DNA of 64,000 nucleotides from Pseudevernia furfuracea (GCA_022315425.1 JAIUPT010000031.1:1176945-1240944), one strand, 5' to 3'. Numbered from the stretch's first letter, positions 32,878-46,200 are shown. The notes: generated by a model not told the origin, from the sequence alone. Made by a program: numbers and translations.

Positions 32878-34040
32878 ATCGCGGGTTTCAGGAGATGCAT
32901 GTTGAAGAGAGAGGCTCTTTCATGCTTCTAGAATTTGCGAATTCAAAGTATTGTGGTTGACGAAAGGTGAGATGCAGAACATCTGACGAACTGATCCATG
33001 GTTATTTTATACCTGGAGTATCGGACTGGACGATGAGTATGATACAGTTCGGCCAAAGCGAGGAGGAGTGCATGTCAGACCTGACAGGGAGCTCTAGACG
33101 ACGGCGTTCGAGAATGACTTTACGCAAGTACCTTATAACTCCTACAGCAGTCAATAATGAGGGTTCATCGGATCTTTTGTATGTCGATACAATTCTCTTT
33201 CTGTATTGAATGAGGTACTGAAAAAGCCAGCACTCTCAGCTCCGAAGATTAAACGAAAATGAATGTAACACTAGATGCACCATGTTAAAAGGTAACCCAC
33301 GCATGGCAGGTGGAAAATTTGGAAAGGTTGCGCACCATGACGCGTTTGTCTTCTGACGCCGAGCTGCGGAGCGGATGTGAGAGCATGGAGCTAATCGATT
33401 AGCTAGTGTGACTCAGAGAGCGATGCTCCAGGGGGGGCAGCTACTGAAATTATCAACGAACAAAGGATGGTCATCTTTCGAATTTCAAGAAAGGAAATAG
33501 TCACGTAAAAGGGATGTTGGATAGTAACGAAGCGAATATGGCATTCTTGCATGGGGTAAACTTTTTTCCATATTAGTTTTCGTGTTTTCTCGGACTGAGA
33601 GTTCATCTTACAATGTAAGTCCGGAAAGATTGGGCGATGCTGGGCTCAAGGTGTCTCATGTAAATTGGTGAGACAACAGCATATAGATGCATTGGCTAGC
33701 CTTCGTGGGACGATTGATTGATATTGGCGACACAGATATGAAGAGTTGACAGAACCGTTAGATATGAGAGGCAAAAGAGTCAAGTGTGAGGCATATCTCT
33801 TGTACGTTGACCTTTACGATTATGACGTAGACTCAGAACATAAAGGTCCGTAGACAGAGATGCCATATCGGAACTGAGCGCTTGGCAGGTCGCTAAAGCT
33901 AGATGTGCGCATCATCATCCAAGATTACGTTGTTTATATGCGCACGGGTATTTAAAGGTCAATGCGGATAGGGTTATCCTCACGTGTCGGTGAGGTGGAG
34001 CACCATAAGCTTCATTTTCTAACCAATAGGGAATGATTAT
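32878..34040. other. Intergenic
   Basis: No gene supported. Open frames at 32967-33209 (+) and 33403-33606 (-) show no family features. AT content rises gradually toward the compositional border at 36.1 kb. Confidence 0.45.
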
Positions 34041-35704
34041 TTACCACACTGCCATGATCTCATTTGCAAATGCGAGCTGGCCCAGAGTCTTTGGGTGAAA
34101 CGTCTTCGCCAGCGTGGTCGGCACATACCACGGAATCCGGAGCTCTGTCAGGTTTCCCTCTTGGATCTGCACGGCTTCTCCCTGTATGACATCGTATTCG
34201 AAGGACGAGGTGTTTGAAGCAGCTATGGAAATATCGCACAGCATGTTTTCTAGGCACGTCAGTTGTAAAAAGTTGCAATACGTCCTTCAGAATTTGGTAG
34301 CTTACCATACCAATCACTACCGACAATCGAATTGAAATGTTTCAAGCTCCCTCTGCATGTCTTAGGATCTGGAAGAGAGAAGCTAGGTCCGGCAAGCTGC
34401 TCCGATCGTGCCTGGTTGTAAGATTCAGAAGCGCCAAGTGGGTTGTCCGGAAGATTGTTGTCAGAGGTACCGGAGAGGAATAGCCAGGTATCCGGTCTAT
34501 TGTTGTTCGGCTCGTACACGCCATCTTCGCACCATCTGTGACCGGCGTAAGCGGGGTTGGGATTCACGAAGAAGACTCTCTGAGTGTTGGAATAGTAGAC
34601 ATTGACAGATTCGGTGATGTGGCTGAGCATCGTGTTTAAAGTCACGACTACATCATTTAGCTGTGTCCGCAGTGCTCTCGTTAGCCATGGCTGGCCTTTC
34701 TCTTCGTGAGTAGTATCGTAGTGAGGGTTGTATAGTCTGAACGATGAGCTCTCACACAAGGGTGTGTCTTGATTAAAAAAAGTCACGTAGCCTGTCACAT
34801 AAAGCTTGAAGGCGTCATTTCCGTTGGTGTCAATGATTTCTTTCAATGCGGACGTAATGTTGGCGGAGAGACCTGGGCTGGCGAGTATCTCATTCGCTTT
34901 CGTGACTTCTGTGTCGCAGTCTCCGGCCCAGTATCCCCCAACCCAGAGAACGCATGCCGTCAAAATATTATAGAAGCCAATGTCGTTGCCACCGATGGAG
35001 ATGGTAGCAATGTCAGCGACGGTTGGGCTGGTCCTGCAGGAAACTGAAGTCAGATTTTGCTCTCCGGTAATGGCCTTGAAAGATTACTTACCATGCATCG
35101 ACTTGGCTGTATGCTCCTCCACTGAGAATATTCTGGACTGTGGCTCCAGAGCAGGCAAGGTTCTGAAAGTGGATGTCTTGCACAGTTGATGCGATTAAGT
35201 CTGGATACGAGAATCGGCCTTGTCTGCAACCCCACGAAGATGTGTTGCCTGTGCCTATACCGGCCGCGTAGGAGTCGCCAAAGGCGGTGTAACCTTTCTT
35301 GATTGGGTTCGGTCTCAAAGCAAATCCTGGAGCTGTTGCAGGCATCAGCGCTGGCTCGATCTTGCATTTCGTAGCTTGAGAGATAGTTGGTGGATGATAT
35401 GGGAATGTTGTCACCAAGGAAAGTGTTCTGAAAAAACAAGTGTGACGCCAGTACAGAGCAATGGACAATGCCACAGCAGCACGAGACCTGAGAAAGCTTT
35501 TCTCAGCTTGTCGTCAGGCAGTAACTGAATGGTCGCTCAAGTGGCTTTCCAAGCACCAGGTCTAAATCTCGATAATGCGTCGAATTTCAGCGTTACGGGG
35601 AATGATAGTCGATCCGAAGATACGGAGGGCGTCAAACATTTAGACACTTGACTTACAACAACTAGGAAACCGCATATGACAGCCTTGGCCGTCAAAGTAC
35701 TCAT
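34041..35704 (-). CDS. Secreted GDSL/SGNH-type esterase or lipase
   Basis: Firm exons are about 35360-35092, 35033-34306 and 34249-34041, joined by 58- and 56-bp introns. The SGNH blocks are all present: GDSYAAGIGTG (nucleophile Ser), FQNLACSGATVQ (Gly block), SIGGNDIGF (Asn block) and TFHPKTLGQLAFA (catalytic His, D/H block). The first exon is unsure. An ATG at 35704 begins MSTLTAKAVICGFLVV, a good signal core ending at a GTAAGT donor (35656). The only acceptors that keep frame (near 35365 and 35359) give a roughly 290-bp intron. The longer open frame to 35474 lacks an ATG. The enzyme probably cleaves esters outside the cell. If the first exon is wrong, the gene may have lost its start. Confidence 0.8.
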
Positions 35705-36120
35705 GCCAGCACAGTGAGTAAAAGATGATCTGGACCAAGCAATTCGCCCCATCAATTCGGGCCCGAAGCACCGTGAGCCAATACGAGGTTGGGAGGAATG
35801 AAATACGCATGCTTGACAGCTTCAGCGGCAGGGCTGAGATCTAGGCTTACGACGTATATTATGACAAGTCACCGTATCGCAGCTAATATTCTCTCCCTGA
35901 ACAACATGTCTTCAAAGATGAGATGAGATGAGATTTTTGAAAGCGGGGAGCCTGAGCACCAGGCTCCAAGAATCCTTCTATATGCCCGGACTAATCCTTA
36001 CGAGTAGGACTCCGTACTTTAGTCAGCACTCCGGGGGCCCTGAATCGAGATCACTAATTCAGCACTACCCTCAATCGCAAAGACTGTTAGTTCCAAATAC
36101 GATCAACTTTTTCTACAGAT
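35705..36120. other. Border between gene-bearing and AT-rich DNA
   Basis: Last ordinary-composition DNA. At about 36.12 kb the sequence turns abruptly AT-rich and stays so, apart from islands. A short GAGAT repeat (35919-35933) lies here. Confidence 0.6.
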
Positions 36121-36594
36121 AGAGAGATATTTCTCGTTCGAGAATTTCTAAGAAGAAACGTTCGATAGCTCTACATATATAACTAGATTAATTAAACTTC
36201 TAGAATTCTAATAATCAAGTTTATCTAGTTTATATAGATTTTGAATTCGATTAATTTGATAAATATAAGAATAAAAGATTTTATAAAAAGTTAGTATCTT
36301 AGAAAACTCGACTAGCTATCTTAACATTAGACTTAAATCTTAATTAAATATAAAATTATTATATTACGATAATTAAATTAACGTAATATATTAATGATTC
36401 TCGAGCTAAAATTAGTATACTATTTCTATTATTCTCGACTAAATACGTATATTTTAAAATAGTTTACGATATTTTAAAACGTAAAGAAAAAGAAGAGAAA
36501 TATTTATAATCTTCTCTTTTTATAATTATATAAGTATAAACTTACGAAGTAAATTCGTAAAAAGTATTTTATAAATTTCGAAAAGTACGATAAC

Positions 36595-36790
36595 TGTTAC
36601 GAGCGTACCCTGCATCCCTTGACACCTCGTACCTTTGACACCTACGCTAGCCCTATCAGGCTTAGCGTGTCTTGGCAGGTTCACTCCGCCATACATATAT
36701 GGCCTCCCTCCCAGTCCATAGTTGCTCCTTAGCTTGTTATCTTCGTTACATACTACACTACGGTTATCACCACAGTACGGTCCTTACAAT
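36595..36790. repeat. GC-richer island, possible solo-LTR fragment
   Basis: About 200 bp of near-normal composition (TGTTACGAGCGTACCCTG at the left, ACAGTACGGTCCTTAC at the right) inside AT-rich DNA. A TG start suggests an LTR, but I see no matching end or duplicate, so this is tentative. Confidence 0.3.
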
Positions 36791-37787
36791 AACTTCGAGA
36801 TTATATATTTCTCGAAAAGATTTACTTCGAAGTCTTTTAAATTTTAACTTAAAATTTATTTATAATTATAAAATCGATTCTAAAAGTTTTTAATTCTCTA
36901 AATAACGTAAATAAGATTTTATAATATATGTTAGAATTAGTATAGAGTTATATCATATAGATGTATTAAATAAGATAACTAGATATAGAATAACTATATA
37001 CTGGGAGAGAGAGTTATATATATATAACTGAGTAAATCTATTAAGACACGCTAAGTCTAAAAGAAATAGTATATCAATAAAGAAATGTTAACATAGACAG
37101 ATATTATCAAGAAATACGAAATACGCTCGTAATACTACTTTTTCTCTTCGAAAAAGATATGTTTTTATAACTATATTAAAGTCGTTCGCTATACATATAG
37201 AAAAAAAGACAAAAAGTAGAAAATATAATATTAAAGAATCGACGCTATTCTTTTCTATTATAATGCTAATTCTTAATTACTTCGATAACGTTTTAACGAT
37301 ATTACGTCGTTAATATAACGTTATACGATCGCAGAGATATTAAAATAATCTTTATTAATAAAGAGTTAAACAAATAATAATTATTAATAATTTTTGATAT
37401 AAATAATTTATACGAAAAATAATTTATGATCGAAGAAGAAAATCGCTAAATAAAGATCTCTTATTAATCGATAGACGACTCGAATCGATAATCGCGTATT
37501 AAAGACGATATATCGTTACTTTCTTAATTTCGACGCAATGTTTATCTTTTATTACAGCATTATTAATCTAATTAGATATTTTAAAGTTAAAGTTATTACT
37601 AAAGATGTAATAGAGTTTAGAAAATACTAAGAAGAGTTATGAGGTTAGAGAAATTTATAAGATAAACGCTTAGTCAAATAGTAAGCGAAAGAGTTCTGAG
37701 AGAGAAACGCAGATCTGAGACTAATTTTTTAATAATATTATTAGACGTCGAATCGTCTAGCGAAGAGTCTTAAGTACTAATCGAAAA

Positions 37788-37892
37788 GATATGATATATT
37801 TCACGAAATATATCATCTCAACTAATCTCATATCATGATATGACATGAAATTGAGAGGGGTCATATATCATATCTTTATAAAGATATGATAT
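37788..37892. repeat. Cluster of three palindromes
   Basis: Contains a perfect 28-bp palindrome at 37865-37892 (centre TTTATAAA, arms ATATCATATC/GATATGATAT). A 16-bp perfect palindrome (TCATATCATGATATGA) lies at 37828-37843, and an 11-bp-arm hairpin near 37792-37816. Confidence 0.85.
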
Positions 37893-37974
37893 GGAATTTA
37901 CATGAGATATTTCATAAAACGATATAAATCTAAGATATCTCATATTCTATTCTAGATAAGATATCTCAGTGACG

Positions 37975-38110
37975 AATAAGATAAGAATTCTACTAAGAGC
38001 ACTGCTGAGAGCACTATTAATTAAAATAATAATGCTGAGAGCACTGCTAACTAGAATAATAATTAAAATAATAATATCGAAAGCACTGTTAACTAGAATA
38101 ATGATGTCAG
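37975..38110 (+). repeat. Degenerate GAGAGCACTG repeat related to the 62-63 kb array
   Basis: Units GCTGAGAGCACTGCTAACTAGAATAATAAT repeat with variation. The same words (AATGATGCTGAGAGCA) open the array after 62180, so this is probably a mutated copy of the same sequence. Confidence 0.6.
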
Positions 38111-38354
38111 AAACTGCACATAGAACTGGAATAGCATGTAGATATGGTGTGAACGAAATTCTAACTATGAAGTTCCTAAGTACAAATGCATAAGTCAATG
38201 TAGAAGTACAAGGTCAGGTCTTGACGCGCTAGTGTAGAGCTGAGGCCTTGTAGGGCTGTGCCTTCAGGGTAAGGCCCACAGTATCAGATCGCGGGCTGGA
38301 TTCATCACAAATGATTAGAATAGTGATGCTGAATTAAAAATAATAATGGGATAT

Positions 38355-39345
38355 TAAATACGTATATTTCGATTATCTTTATTAGATTTAAAGTCTTCGT
38401 TTTTATCTCTATTTTTACTTCGCGAGAAATTAAATTCTTTGACTCTATGCGCGATTAATAATATATCGACTTAAACGATTTCTTCGTAAATTAAGCTAAG
38501 CGACGAAATCTCAAGAAACTATATATAATTAATATAATTAAAATACGTTACGTATACGTGTGTTACTACTCGATTCTTATTATATATTAATTAACAATCT
38601 TTTTCGAACGTAAACGTATATTACTATTCGATTCTTATTATATATTTATAAACGATCTCTTTCGAGCGTAAAAAGCGATAAAATAAGAGACCGAGTCAAT
38701 AAATCTATATATAGTTATATAAGTAAAACTATTTCTTAGAAATAGTATAAAATAAGATTAATATAAAATAAAATTAATAAAACGATCTTAATTATACGCT
38801 CGCGTTTCATTTAAATTGACGATTAATTATATATAACTAAAATCGTTTATTCTTCTCTCGTCTAACATTAATCTTTAATTATATTATTATACGAATTTAA
38901 GCTTATAATTACTCTTCACTCGTTTAGTTCATATATAATATTTAATCGACGATCTTAAAGTAGATATTTAAATGCTTAGATATAAGAAGTTTTAAATAGA
39001 ATTAGATGTATTATAAAAATTTAGATTTAATCTTATCGAGAATTTAACACTTCGTCACACGCTTTTCTTATTAAATAATCGTATCGATTAAAAATATAAT
39101 AAAGTCTTTTTAGACTATATAAAGAGATGACGATAACTTCGATTATATTTTAAGATAGTTTAGCAACGAAGACTATATAAAAATCTTTATAATAAACGAC
39201 GTTAACGATTACTATCTTTAACGACTTTGTATTATAAAGTCGTTCATTAACAATCGATTCGAAAAACGTTGTTTCGTTGATCAAAAATTTATTCGAATAA
39301 GTTTTATAATGTAAAGTCGTCGAGTTCTATAATTAGCTTTACTTG
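38355..39345 (-). repeat. Inverted, heavily mutated copy of repeat R
   Basis: Reverse complement aligns along its length with 51388-52305, with many C-to-T/G-to-A differences. The right end (39345) matches the shared terminus TAGTATTC seen at 51388, 61604 and 62003. This is the most degraded copy. Confidence 0.8.
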
Positions 39346-41035
39346 CTTGATACTTCGTCTCGAAGTATTATTCGCTCGAGTGATAGAGTTTTATCTGTAA
39401 ATATTATTCTTATTTATTATATTTAAAACGTCGTTAAAAAATATTAATAAAATATTTTTATTTCGTAAATTAATAAAGTTAAATTAAGAGTTACTCGTTA
39501 TAATATAATTAAATAGTTTTATATAAACGAAGTTATTAGAATTATAAGATAATAAGACTTCTTTTTATCAAACTACGTAGTAATTAAATAAATATAAGTA
39601 TTAAAATACGTAATTAATAGAATAATATATATTAATTATTAATTAAACTAATAACTAAGAAAGAAAGAAGAATAAGAAAAACTGATAAATATTTAAGATC
39701 TTTATTTAGTATATTAAATATTTCTTTAAGATAATATTAAGTATATTAAATATTCTTTCCATTTAAGTAACTCTTAATTTAATAAGCGAGTTAAGCGACC
39801 TCTATCGACTTTATTTTAAATATTTCTATTCTTATAAATATTCGAATTTTTACGAAATTTTAGAATTATTAAAGAATTATAAAAGTTATTATTAATTTGA
39901 AGTCTAACAAGTTAATTTAAAATTAAAACTAAATATAATAAGAGCGTTTTATCTTAAAATCTTTCGAAGTTAAATTCGTAATAACTCTTTCTCTCGCTTA
40001 ACTAATTAATATAATTTTATTTTAAAAAAGAAAGTTTAAACTTAAAGATTTATAATATTTAAATATTTAAAATATTTAAAATATTAACAAATTTAAAAAT
40101 TTTTTATTAAATTTAAAATTATTAACTTTACGAAACTAACGAAAATCGTACTTTTTATATAATTAATAACTTTGCTATACGAAAAGTACGATTTTCGTTA
40201 ATTTCGTAACTTTAAGAATTTTTAATACGATTTTCGTTAGTTTCTCAACTTTAAAATTGTTTAATAAGATTTAGTTCTATAAATAATTTTTAATTTTATA
40301 GATTTTAATTTTTAATAATCGACTTTAACGACGACAAGATATTATAATAACGAATATTTATATCATATTAAAATAAGTTTTAGATTTATACGATTTAAAC
40401 AATTTTCTCGCGAGAGTAATACATATAAATCTTATATATAATGCATATATGTCTTATATATGTCGTCGCATTATATAATAACTTAGTATAATTAAAAGAT
40501 AACTTAAGAAAAATTGCGCAAAGTAAGTTATTAAATTAACGAATTATAAATGTGAATTGCTAAACTAACGAAAAGAGTTAAATATAAATAAAGTTTATTA
40601 AATAGACTAAATCGTGTTAATCGTACGAATTCGACGAAAATCGTACGAAAAAGAATCTTTTAAATTTGATAATAAAATCGCTTAAGAATTATAAAAGTTA
40701 TTATTAACTTAAAGTTTAATTTAATAAGTTTAAAAACTCTAGTTTTAAAAGTCTTTTTAAGTTTAAATATTTATAATATCTTACTTCGAAATAATATTTC
40801 TTTAATATAATTTATTAAATAACATAAATTTAAAGAGATTAATATTAAGTAAACTAATAAGTATTTATATAAAAAGATAGAATATATATTTATATATCGT
40901 ATTAAGTTATTAATTAATAAAACTATTTATTATATTTTCTAATAAATCTTATTATAATAAAGTTTATTCTTTTATTTTCTATATTTTTAAATATTTTCTC
41001 TTATTGCTTTTTTTAGAAGGTCGTACGAAATAAAA

Positions 41036-41280
41036 GATATATATATAGACAGGCTAGGATTGTGTAGCAATGTGAACTTAGCGAAGATATATATATTGCG
41101 TATAGTATATCTAATAGTAAGACTAATTCTTAAGGAAGGAAAATGGGAAACTTCGAGGCATGGCCCTCTTAAGCTTCTCACGCCAAGAATCCGCTTGACA
41201 TGCGTATATCAAGCGATTCGGTTACGCTCGGCAACCCCCGAGCTCATGCTACAGCTGTTCTCTTGGTCCCGCTGCTAACA
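41036..41280 (-). repeat. Gypsy LTR (3' copy)
   Basis: Matches 48351-48594 almost base for base from AGACAGGCTAGG to CCGCTGCTAACA. Its outer 25-30 bp (41011-41035) are more diverged, and the terminal TG has become TT. It is followed by the polypurine tract. Confidence 0.9.
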
Positions 41281-41296
41281 TGATCTCCTCCCTTCA
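41281..41296 (-). promoter_or_regulatory. Polypurine tract of the Gypsy element
   Basis: On the minus strand GAAGGGAGGAGATCA directly abuts the TGTTAG end of the 3' LTR. This is the expected primer site for plus-strand DNA synthesis in LTR elements. Confidence 0.8.
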
Positions 41297-41739
41297 AGGA
41301 TTCGTCCTCGAATTCATTGCTCTGAACAGGCTCATTAAAACCCTTCAAACCCCAGAGGGGACATAAGGGAAAGAGTTCTTCCAGGTCAGCTTCGCGCTGA
41401 CATTGCAAATCTCAATTTGAAATGCGTAGATTGTGATATCTCTACGCCTTGCGCATAAGAATAAAATTGTTCGTATAATCGTAGACGACGGGAAGTTTGT
41501 CGACGTTGTTGATGTCCCTTGTTGTTTTGATTGTGAGTCGCGTAATCGCGTCGTCGTCGTTATGAGTGAGCGACGTGAATGATTGCTATGCGCTAGCCGT
41601 GAGTTGTGTATAAGTTTGTTTTTTTAAACTTTTTGTTTTTCACAAAACACACTCTTCTCTGTTCTGATTCACATTCATCAAACGTAGATATCACACATCT
41701 TACATATACACTGAATCTTGTCGTATCACCTATCTGATT

Positions 41740-42808
41740 ATGGCAGCTTCAATTGTTCTCTCGATTCTTATATCATCAGCCGTGAGTCTAAGCTTCTCGG
41801 TTTTCGTATACGTTACTAACACGCTTTCAGCCCGCCCTCGCGACGCTTGTCGTACGATTCACTCGTACAGTGAAGCGTCTCCTGGAGAATTCGTGCTGTC
41901 GTTGTGCGCGTCGTGCTTGAAAGCACGACGCAGGGTCGTGCAATAACAAGTTCGACAGCGAAGACAACAATTTGACACGATGTGACAATTGTGCGAAGGG
42001 GAAAGCCAACTGCGTGACTGTACGTATTTCTATTCGAAACGCATTGATAGCGTAAACAAAACATGGGTTAATCGGAGTACTGATAGATTTCAGCAATTGC
42101 CGCGGTCCGGGCGTCCGCGAATGGCGTGTTTCGCCTTCGGGTCAGATACGCTAGATCGATGCGACGTCGCTGAGGCCCGTATCATTACGACTACGTCAGT
42201 CGTGCGGCGTTAATGCGTCAAGTCAAACGATTCGATAAGTTGCTCTCAGCGCATCAACGGGTGCAGGATCGTTTAGATGGGCATAAGAAGCTCGACATGC
42301 TGACGACGATCCTAGACCAGACTAGGACCCTGCGCAGTTTGTCGAAGACCCTTCGGGGTATGTATAATGTTATGCGCTTTTCGGTATGTGCTTCGGGTCC
42401 GTTAGCATCACGCTCTGATCATGTTAACGTTATCTCTAGGCGGGTCTTTCGTCGCTTAATTTGATCTCTCTCTCTCCTTCATCAGACTTCCCTTCGTCGT
42501 CTTCTGACGACAGTGATAGCGAAGGCGGTAGCAATCGCAACGACAACGAAGGTGACGACGGTCACAATGGTGGGGGCAATGGCGATGATGACTGGGGGGA
42601 CGAGGCTCTCGCCGGCGAGGTCGGCGCCTTCGGGTCGCCTTCCCCCGACGGGGCCCCCGCTTCCCCGACGTCTCTCGCCGCCTCTTTCATCGGGTTCGTC
42701 GCAGCTAGGGCTAGGGAGTTGAAGGAACTGGATGTGAATGTCATCATTCAGAGAGTTGATGCGGACGACGAGGAGGACGAGGATGAGAATGATGACGAGA
42801 GGGATTGA
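41740..42808 (+). pseudogene. Antisense spliced gene inside the retrotransposon, zinc-cluster-like
   Basis: Plus-str exons: 41740-41781, 41831-42019, about 42094-42357 and 42486-42808, with GT-AG introns. The last intron has a CT-rich tract and CAG. Exon 2 encodes LLENSCCRCARRA, a TGA (41918-41920), then GSCNNKF and TRCDNCAKGKANC: C-x2-C-x10-C and C-x2-C-x6-C, like a fungal zinc cluster. Exon 3 has a helical MRQVKRFDKLLSAHQRVQD; exon 4 is Ser/Asp-rich and acidic, ending DEEDEDENDDERD. There is one frame discontinuity and one more TGA (42171) in exon 3, so it is now broken. It lies between the end of pol and the 3' LTR and runs opposite to gag-pol. Its introns would survive reverse transcription, because the element's RNA is the other strand. 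Function unknown; DNA binding is inference. Confidence 0.6.
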
Positions 42809-43203
42809 GAGGATGAGAACGAGATAATGCAAGAGGCGAAGTAACCTGGTCTTACGTCGACACCTTTGGTGCGTCTGACCTTCGGGTTAGATATAATAGA
42901 TATACTTTGCGCTGCTTGTGGGCTGTGTTTTTTCGATTCTCTTTGACCTTTGAGCACCTTTTTTTGTTGCGATGCCTTCGGGCAATTTTAGAATCGTTAC
43001 CCTTCGAGGTATTATCTCTTATGCATCTATCGTGCTCTTCGCCTCCGCTTCTTTGACTTCTCGAAAGCGTCTCGTAGCTTCTGCGAGTGTTTCATGTCTT
43101 TCTCTGATACTCACTAATTATACTCATGAGAGTATTCAGCTCAACGAATAAGGTATTTCATCTCACCCTTGCGCTTTCGCTTGTTCAAGATCTTTTCGAT
43201 CTC

Positions 43204-46200
43204 TTATTCTTCTTTATCATCTATTAATTTCGCTGCTGTGTATGCTAACATCGTGTTATTATCTCTACGACGATAGAGTTCTAGCAGTGACATATGAAAA
43301 ACGTTATATATGCGATAGATTAACGAAAGCGCTAATCGATAAGCTTGCTTGTCTACGACATTTCGAATAATAAATAAGTCAATTATCTTATTCGAAAGCT
43401 TCTTATTTGATCGTTTTTGTTTGAGATTCTTGATTAATAACATTATCAAGTCTTCTTTCTGAAAGAATTGTGCTTGATACTTTTTATTGTACGTTTTCGC
43501 TTACGATTCGAATACTTTTTGTTAACGTTTCGCAAGCTCTTCTCGTAACGTATAAATTTCTTTCACACGTTCTTTCGCTGCTGACATCTCCCCTTGAGGA
43601 GGATCGTTCTCGATTCTCAATTTAAAGTCGAGGTTGTAGTCATACATTGCATAGAATGAACTGCAATTCAACGTCTTATGTTGACTTTGTTGATAGATAT
43701 ACTCGGCTATAAATAAGAGATTCGCTTAGTCGTTTTGTTGCTCGTTGCAAAAAACTCGAAGATAGTGTTTCAAGGTTTGATTTTGTCGTTCGATTTGATC
43801 ATTAGTTTGAGAATAAAAGACAGTGCTTAGTCTACGTTTTATCTTCATTTGATAGCAGACTTGCGATCAAAACGCACTCGTAAACATAGAATCACGATTA
43901 GTGACTATATCTTCTAATGAGTCAAATCGAAGAAAGATTTCTTTCATGAGCAGCTATTCGAGATCGAAGATATTGATTTTCTTTGTGATTGATAGATATC
44001 TCATCATTTTGATATATCTATCGACGATTATAAGAATCGTATCGTAAACGTAGTCTCTGCGTCGACTTGGAGAAAGATTCGTGATGAAATCCATCGTGAT
44101 TTTCTTTCAAGAACGGCTTGATTGAGAAAGCGCACTCAGCTCGTTATATGAACGATATCGCTTCATCTTCACTCTCTGACAGATATCACATATATTCATA
44201 TATGATTTCACGTCTGCCTTAATACTATCTTAATAGTATTTTCTAGTTATTAGTTTTAGTGTCTTGTCGACATCGAAATGTCCCGTCAAGAAATTATTAT
44301 GATGACGTCTTAATAGCTCTTCGCGGACGAAAGTCTCTTCGAGGACGTACAACATATTCTTATACCTTAACAGTTTCTGACTATCTCATGTTCAAGCTTC
44401 GACGTCACTCTTTCGCTTGTTCTGCGCTTCGTCTTTTCTTCGCTATTGAATATAAGAGTCTTTCAGCTGAAGTACTTTGATAAGCTCGAAGATGAACTTG
44501 CTACTGAGATCATATGTCGTTTCGCTTATTGTCGCAATGTGAGCTACTGAGCGTGAAACGAGCTGTTTGCAATCAACAGTCTCAGTAATAGGGTTAAGCT
44601 GCACGATAGCTACGTTACGTGTACTCTGAATAAGTATCTCGCTTGAACTCTCTGCTCTCGCAGTTGAAGATTCTCTAAGTCTCGAAGAATATATAGCATC
44701 AAGATGAGTCTCTTGAAATACAGCTGTTATCAAATTTGTAAGTATTATCTTCTGAGTAGTCACTTCTTCTCTATTATCAGTCACTAGATTATGTTATGCA
44801 TTCACGTCTAGACTGTGTATCGCAAAGGGGGGTTCAACGTTTGAGCTGCGCTTCGTATACTTATAACTCTTATCTTGCTTATACGCTGTTCGAATAACAG
44901 CAAATATGAGACTTATTAGATCTTCTATCGCTGTCAATTTCTGTTACAACGTTGACAACAGTCGATTTAGCGACTCGTTTTCACTCTTATAATCAGGTCG
45001 TCTTGACGACGTATCGACTGAGTTTGTCTTTCTCGGTCTGTGTGTAATGAAAAAATCAAACATTAATAACTTTATTGCTCATCTGACTTGTCGCTCATTC
45101 AAACTCGTTATTCTTATGAAGTACTTCAGATTGTTATAATTCGTAAGTACTTTCATAGGATGAAAACTCTCTTTCAAATAATAACGTCACTGTTTGAAGG
45201 TCGTTACGATGACGAGTAGCTTCTGATTATGAGTCTCATAATTTCGCTCTGCAGGAATCATTTTTCGAGAATAAAATGCAACTAGGTGTCATTGCTTATT
45301 GTCATTTTGTAACTGGGTCAAAATGTCTGTTAAGTCGAAATCTGAAGCATTCGTTTTCACTCTGATGGGAAGTTCTGAATCAAAGTGACATAGGAGGGGC
45401 GCTTTCGTAAAGGCTTCGCGAAGTCGTCGAAATGTCTTCTCCGCCTCAACAGGTCAATCAAAAGATTCTGTCTTGATTTTCTTGATACTTTTCTTGAGCA
45501 AGTTTGTGAGTGATTCGACAATCTGAGAATAATGGTGAATGAATCTCCGATAGAAATTCACAAAGTTCAAAAAGATCTGCACCTCATGAAAGGACTTAGG
45601 TCTCGGTCACTCTTGAATTGCTTTCACTCTGCGTTTGTTCATTGCGACGTCATCGATGAACACTATGAAGTCTAGAAATTCGACTTCTGTGGTGAAGAAC
45701 TCACATTTCTTCAAACTTGCATACAGACTAAAACGTCTTAGTCTCTTAAGCACCTGCTTGACATGATCTAAATGTTCTTCTTGCGAACTCGAATAAATCA
45801 AAATGTCGTCAAGATAAACAACGCAAAAATTGTCAATTAGGTTCGTTAACGACTTGTTGATGTAAGTCTGAAAGGTCGCAGGGGCGTTGATTAGATCAAA
45901 TGACATTATCAAGTACTCAAAGTGGTCATAACGCGTACGAAACGCAGTCTTCCACTCATCGCCCTTACGAATTCGAATACGATGATACGTATTCTTGAGA
46001 TTCAATTTTGTGAATCTCTTGACTTCATTTAGACGATCTAGAGTCTCACTAATCAAAGACAAAGGGTGACGATTTTTTATCGTGACTTTGTTTAACCCTC
46101 GATAGTCGACACATAGTCGCAAGTCATTATTCTTTTTTGATACGAAAAGAATAGAGGACCCTGCTGAGCTCGTTGAATACTGAATTCAGCCTTTCGCTAA

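Larger units (their letters stand above)
36121..41010. other. AT-rich, RIP-degraded repeat DNA
   Basis: Long stretches with very few CA/TG and CC/GG dinucleotides but many CG, TA and AA/TT. No gene-length open frame. Islands of normal composition occur at 36595-36790 and about 38200-38330. The first begins TGTTACGAGCGTACCC and may be an LTR fragment. Confidence 0.8.

Noticed and set aside
33403..33606. 67-codon minus frame
   Set aside because: No family features, no signal peptide and no neighbouring exon; likely chance.
35088..35474. Start of the GDSL esterase at 35474
   Set aside because: The codon there is GTG, not ATG. A spliced signal-peptide exon from 35704 is more plausible, though unproven.
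1..36120. tRNA or rRNA genes
   Set aside because: No convincing A-box/B-box pair or cloverleaf was noticed on either strand by eye. A covariance-model scan would settle it.
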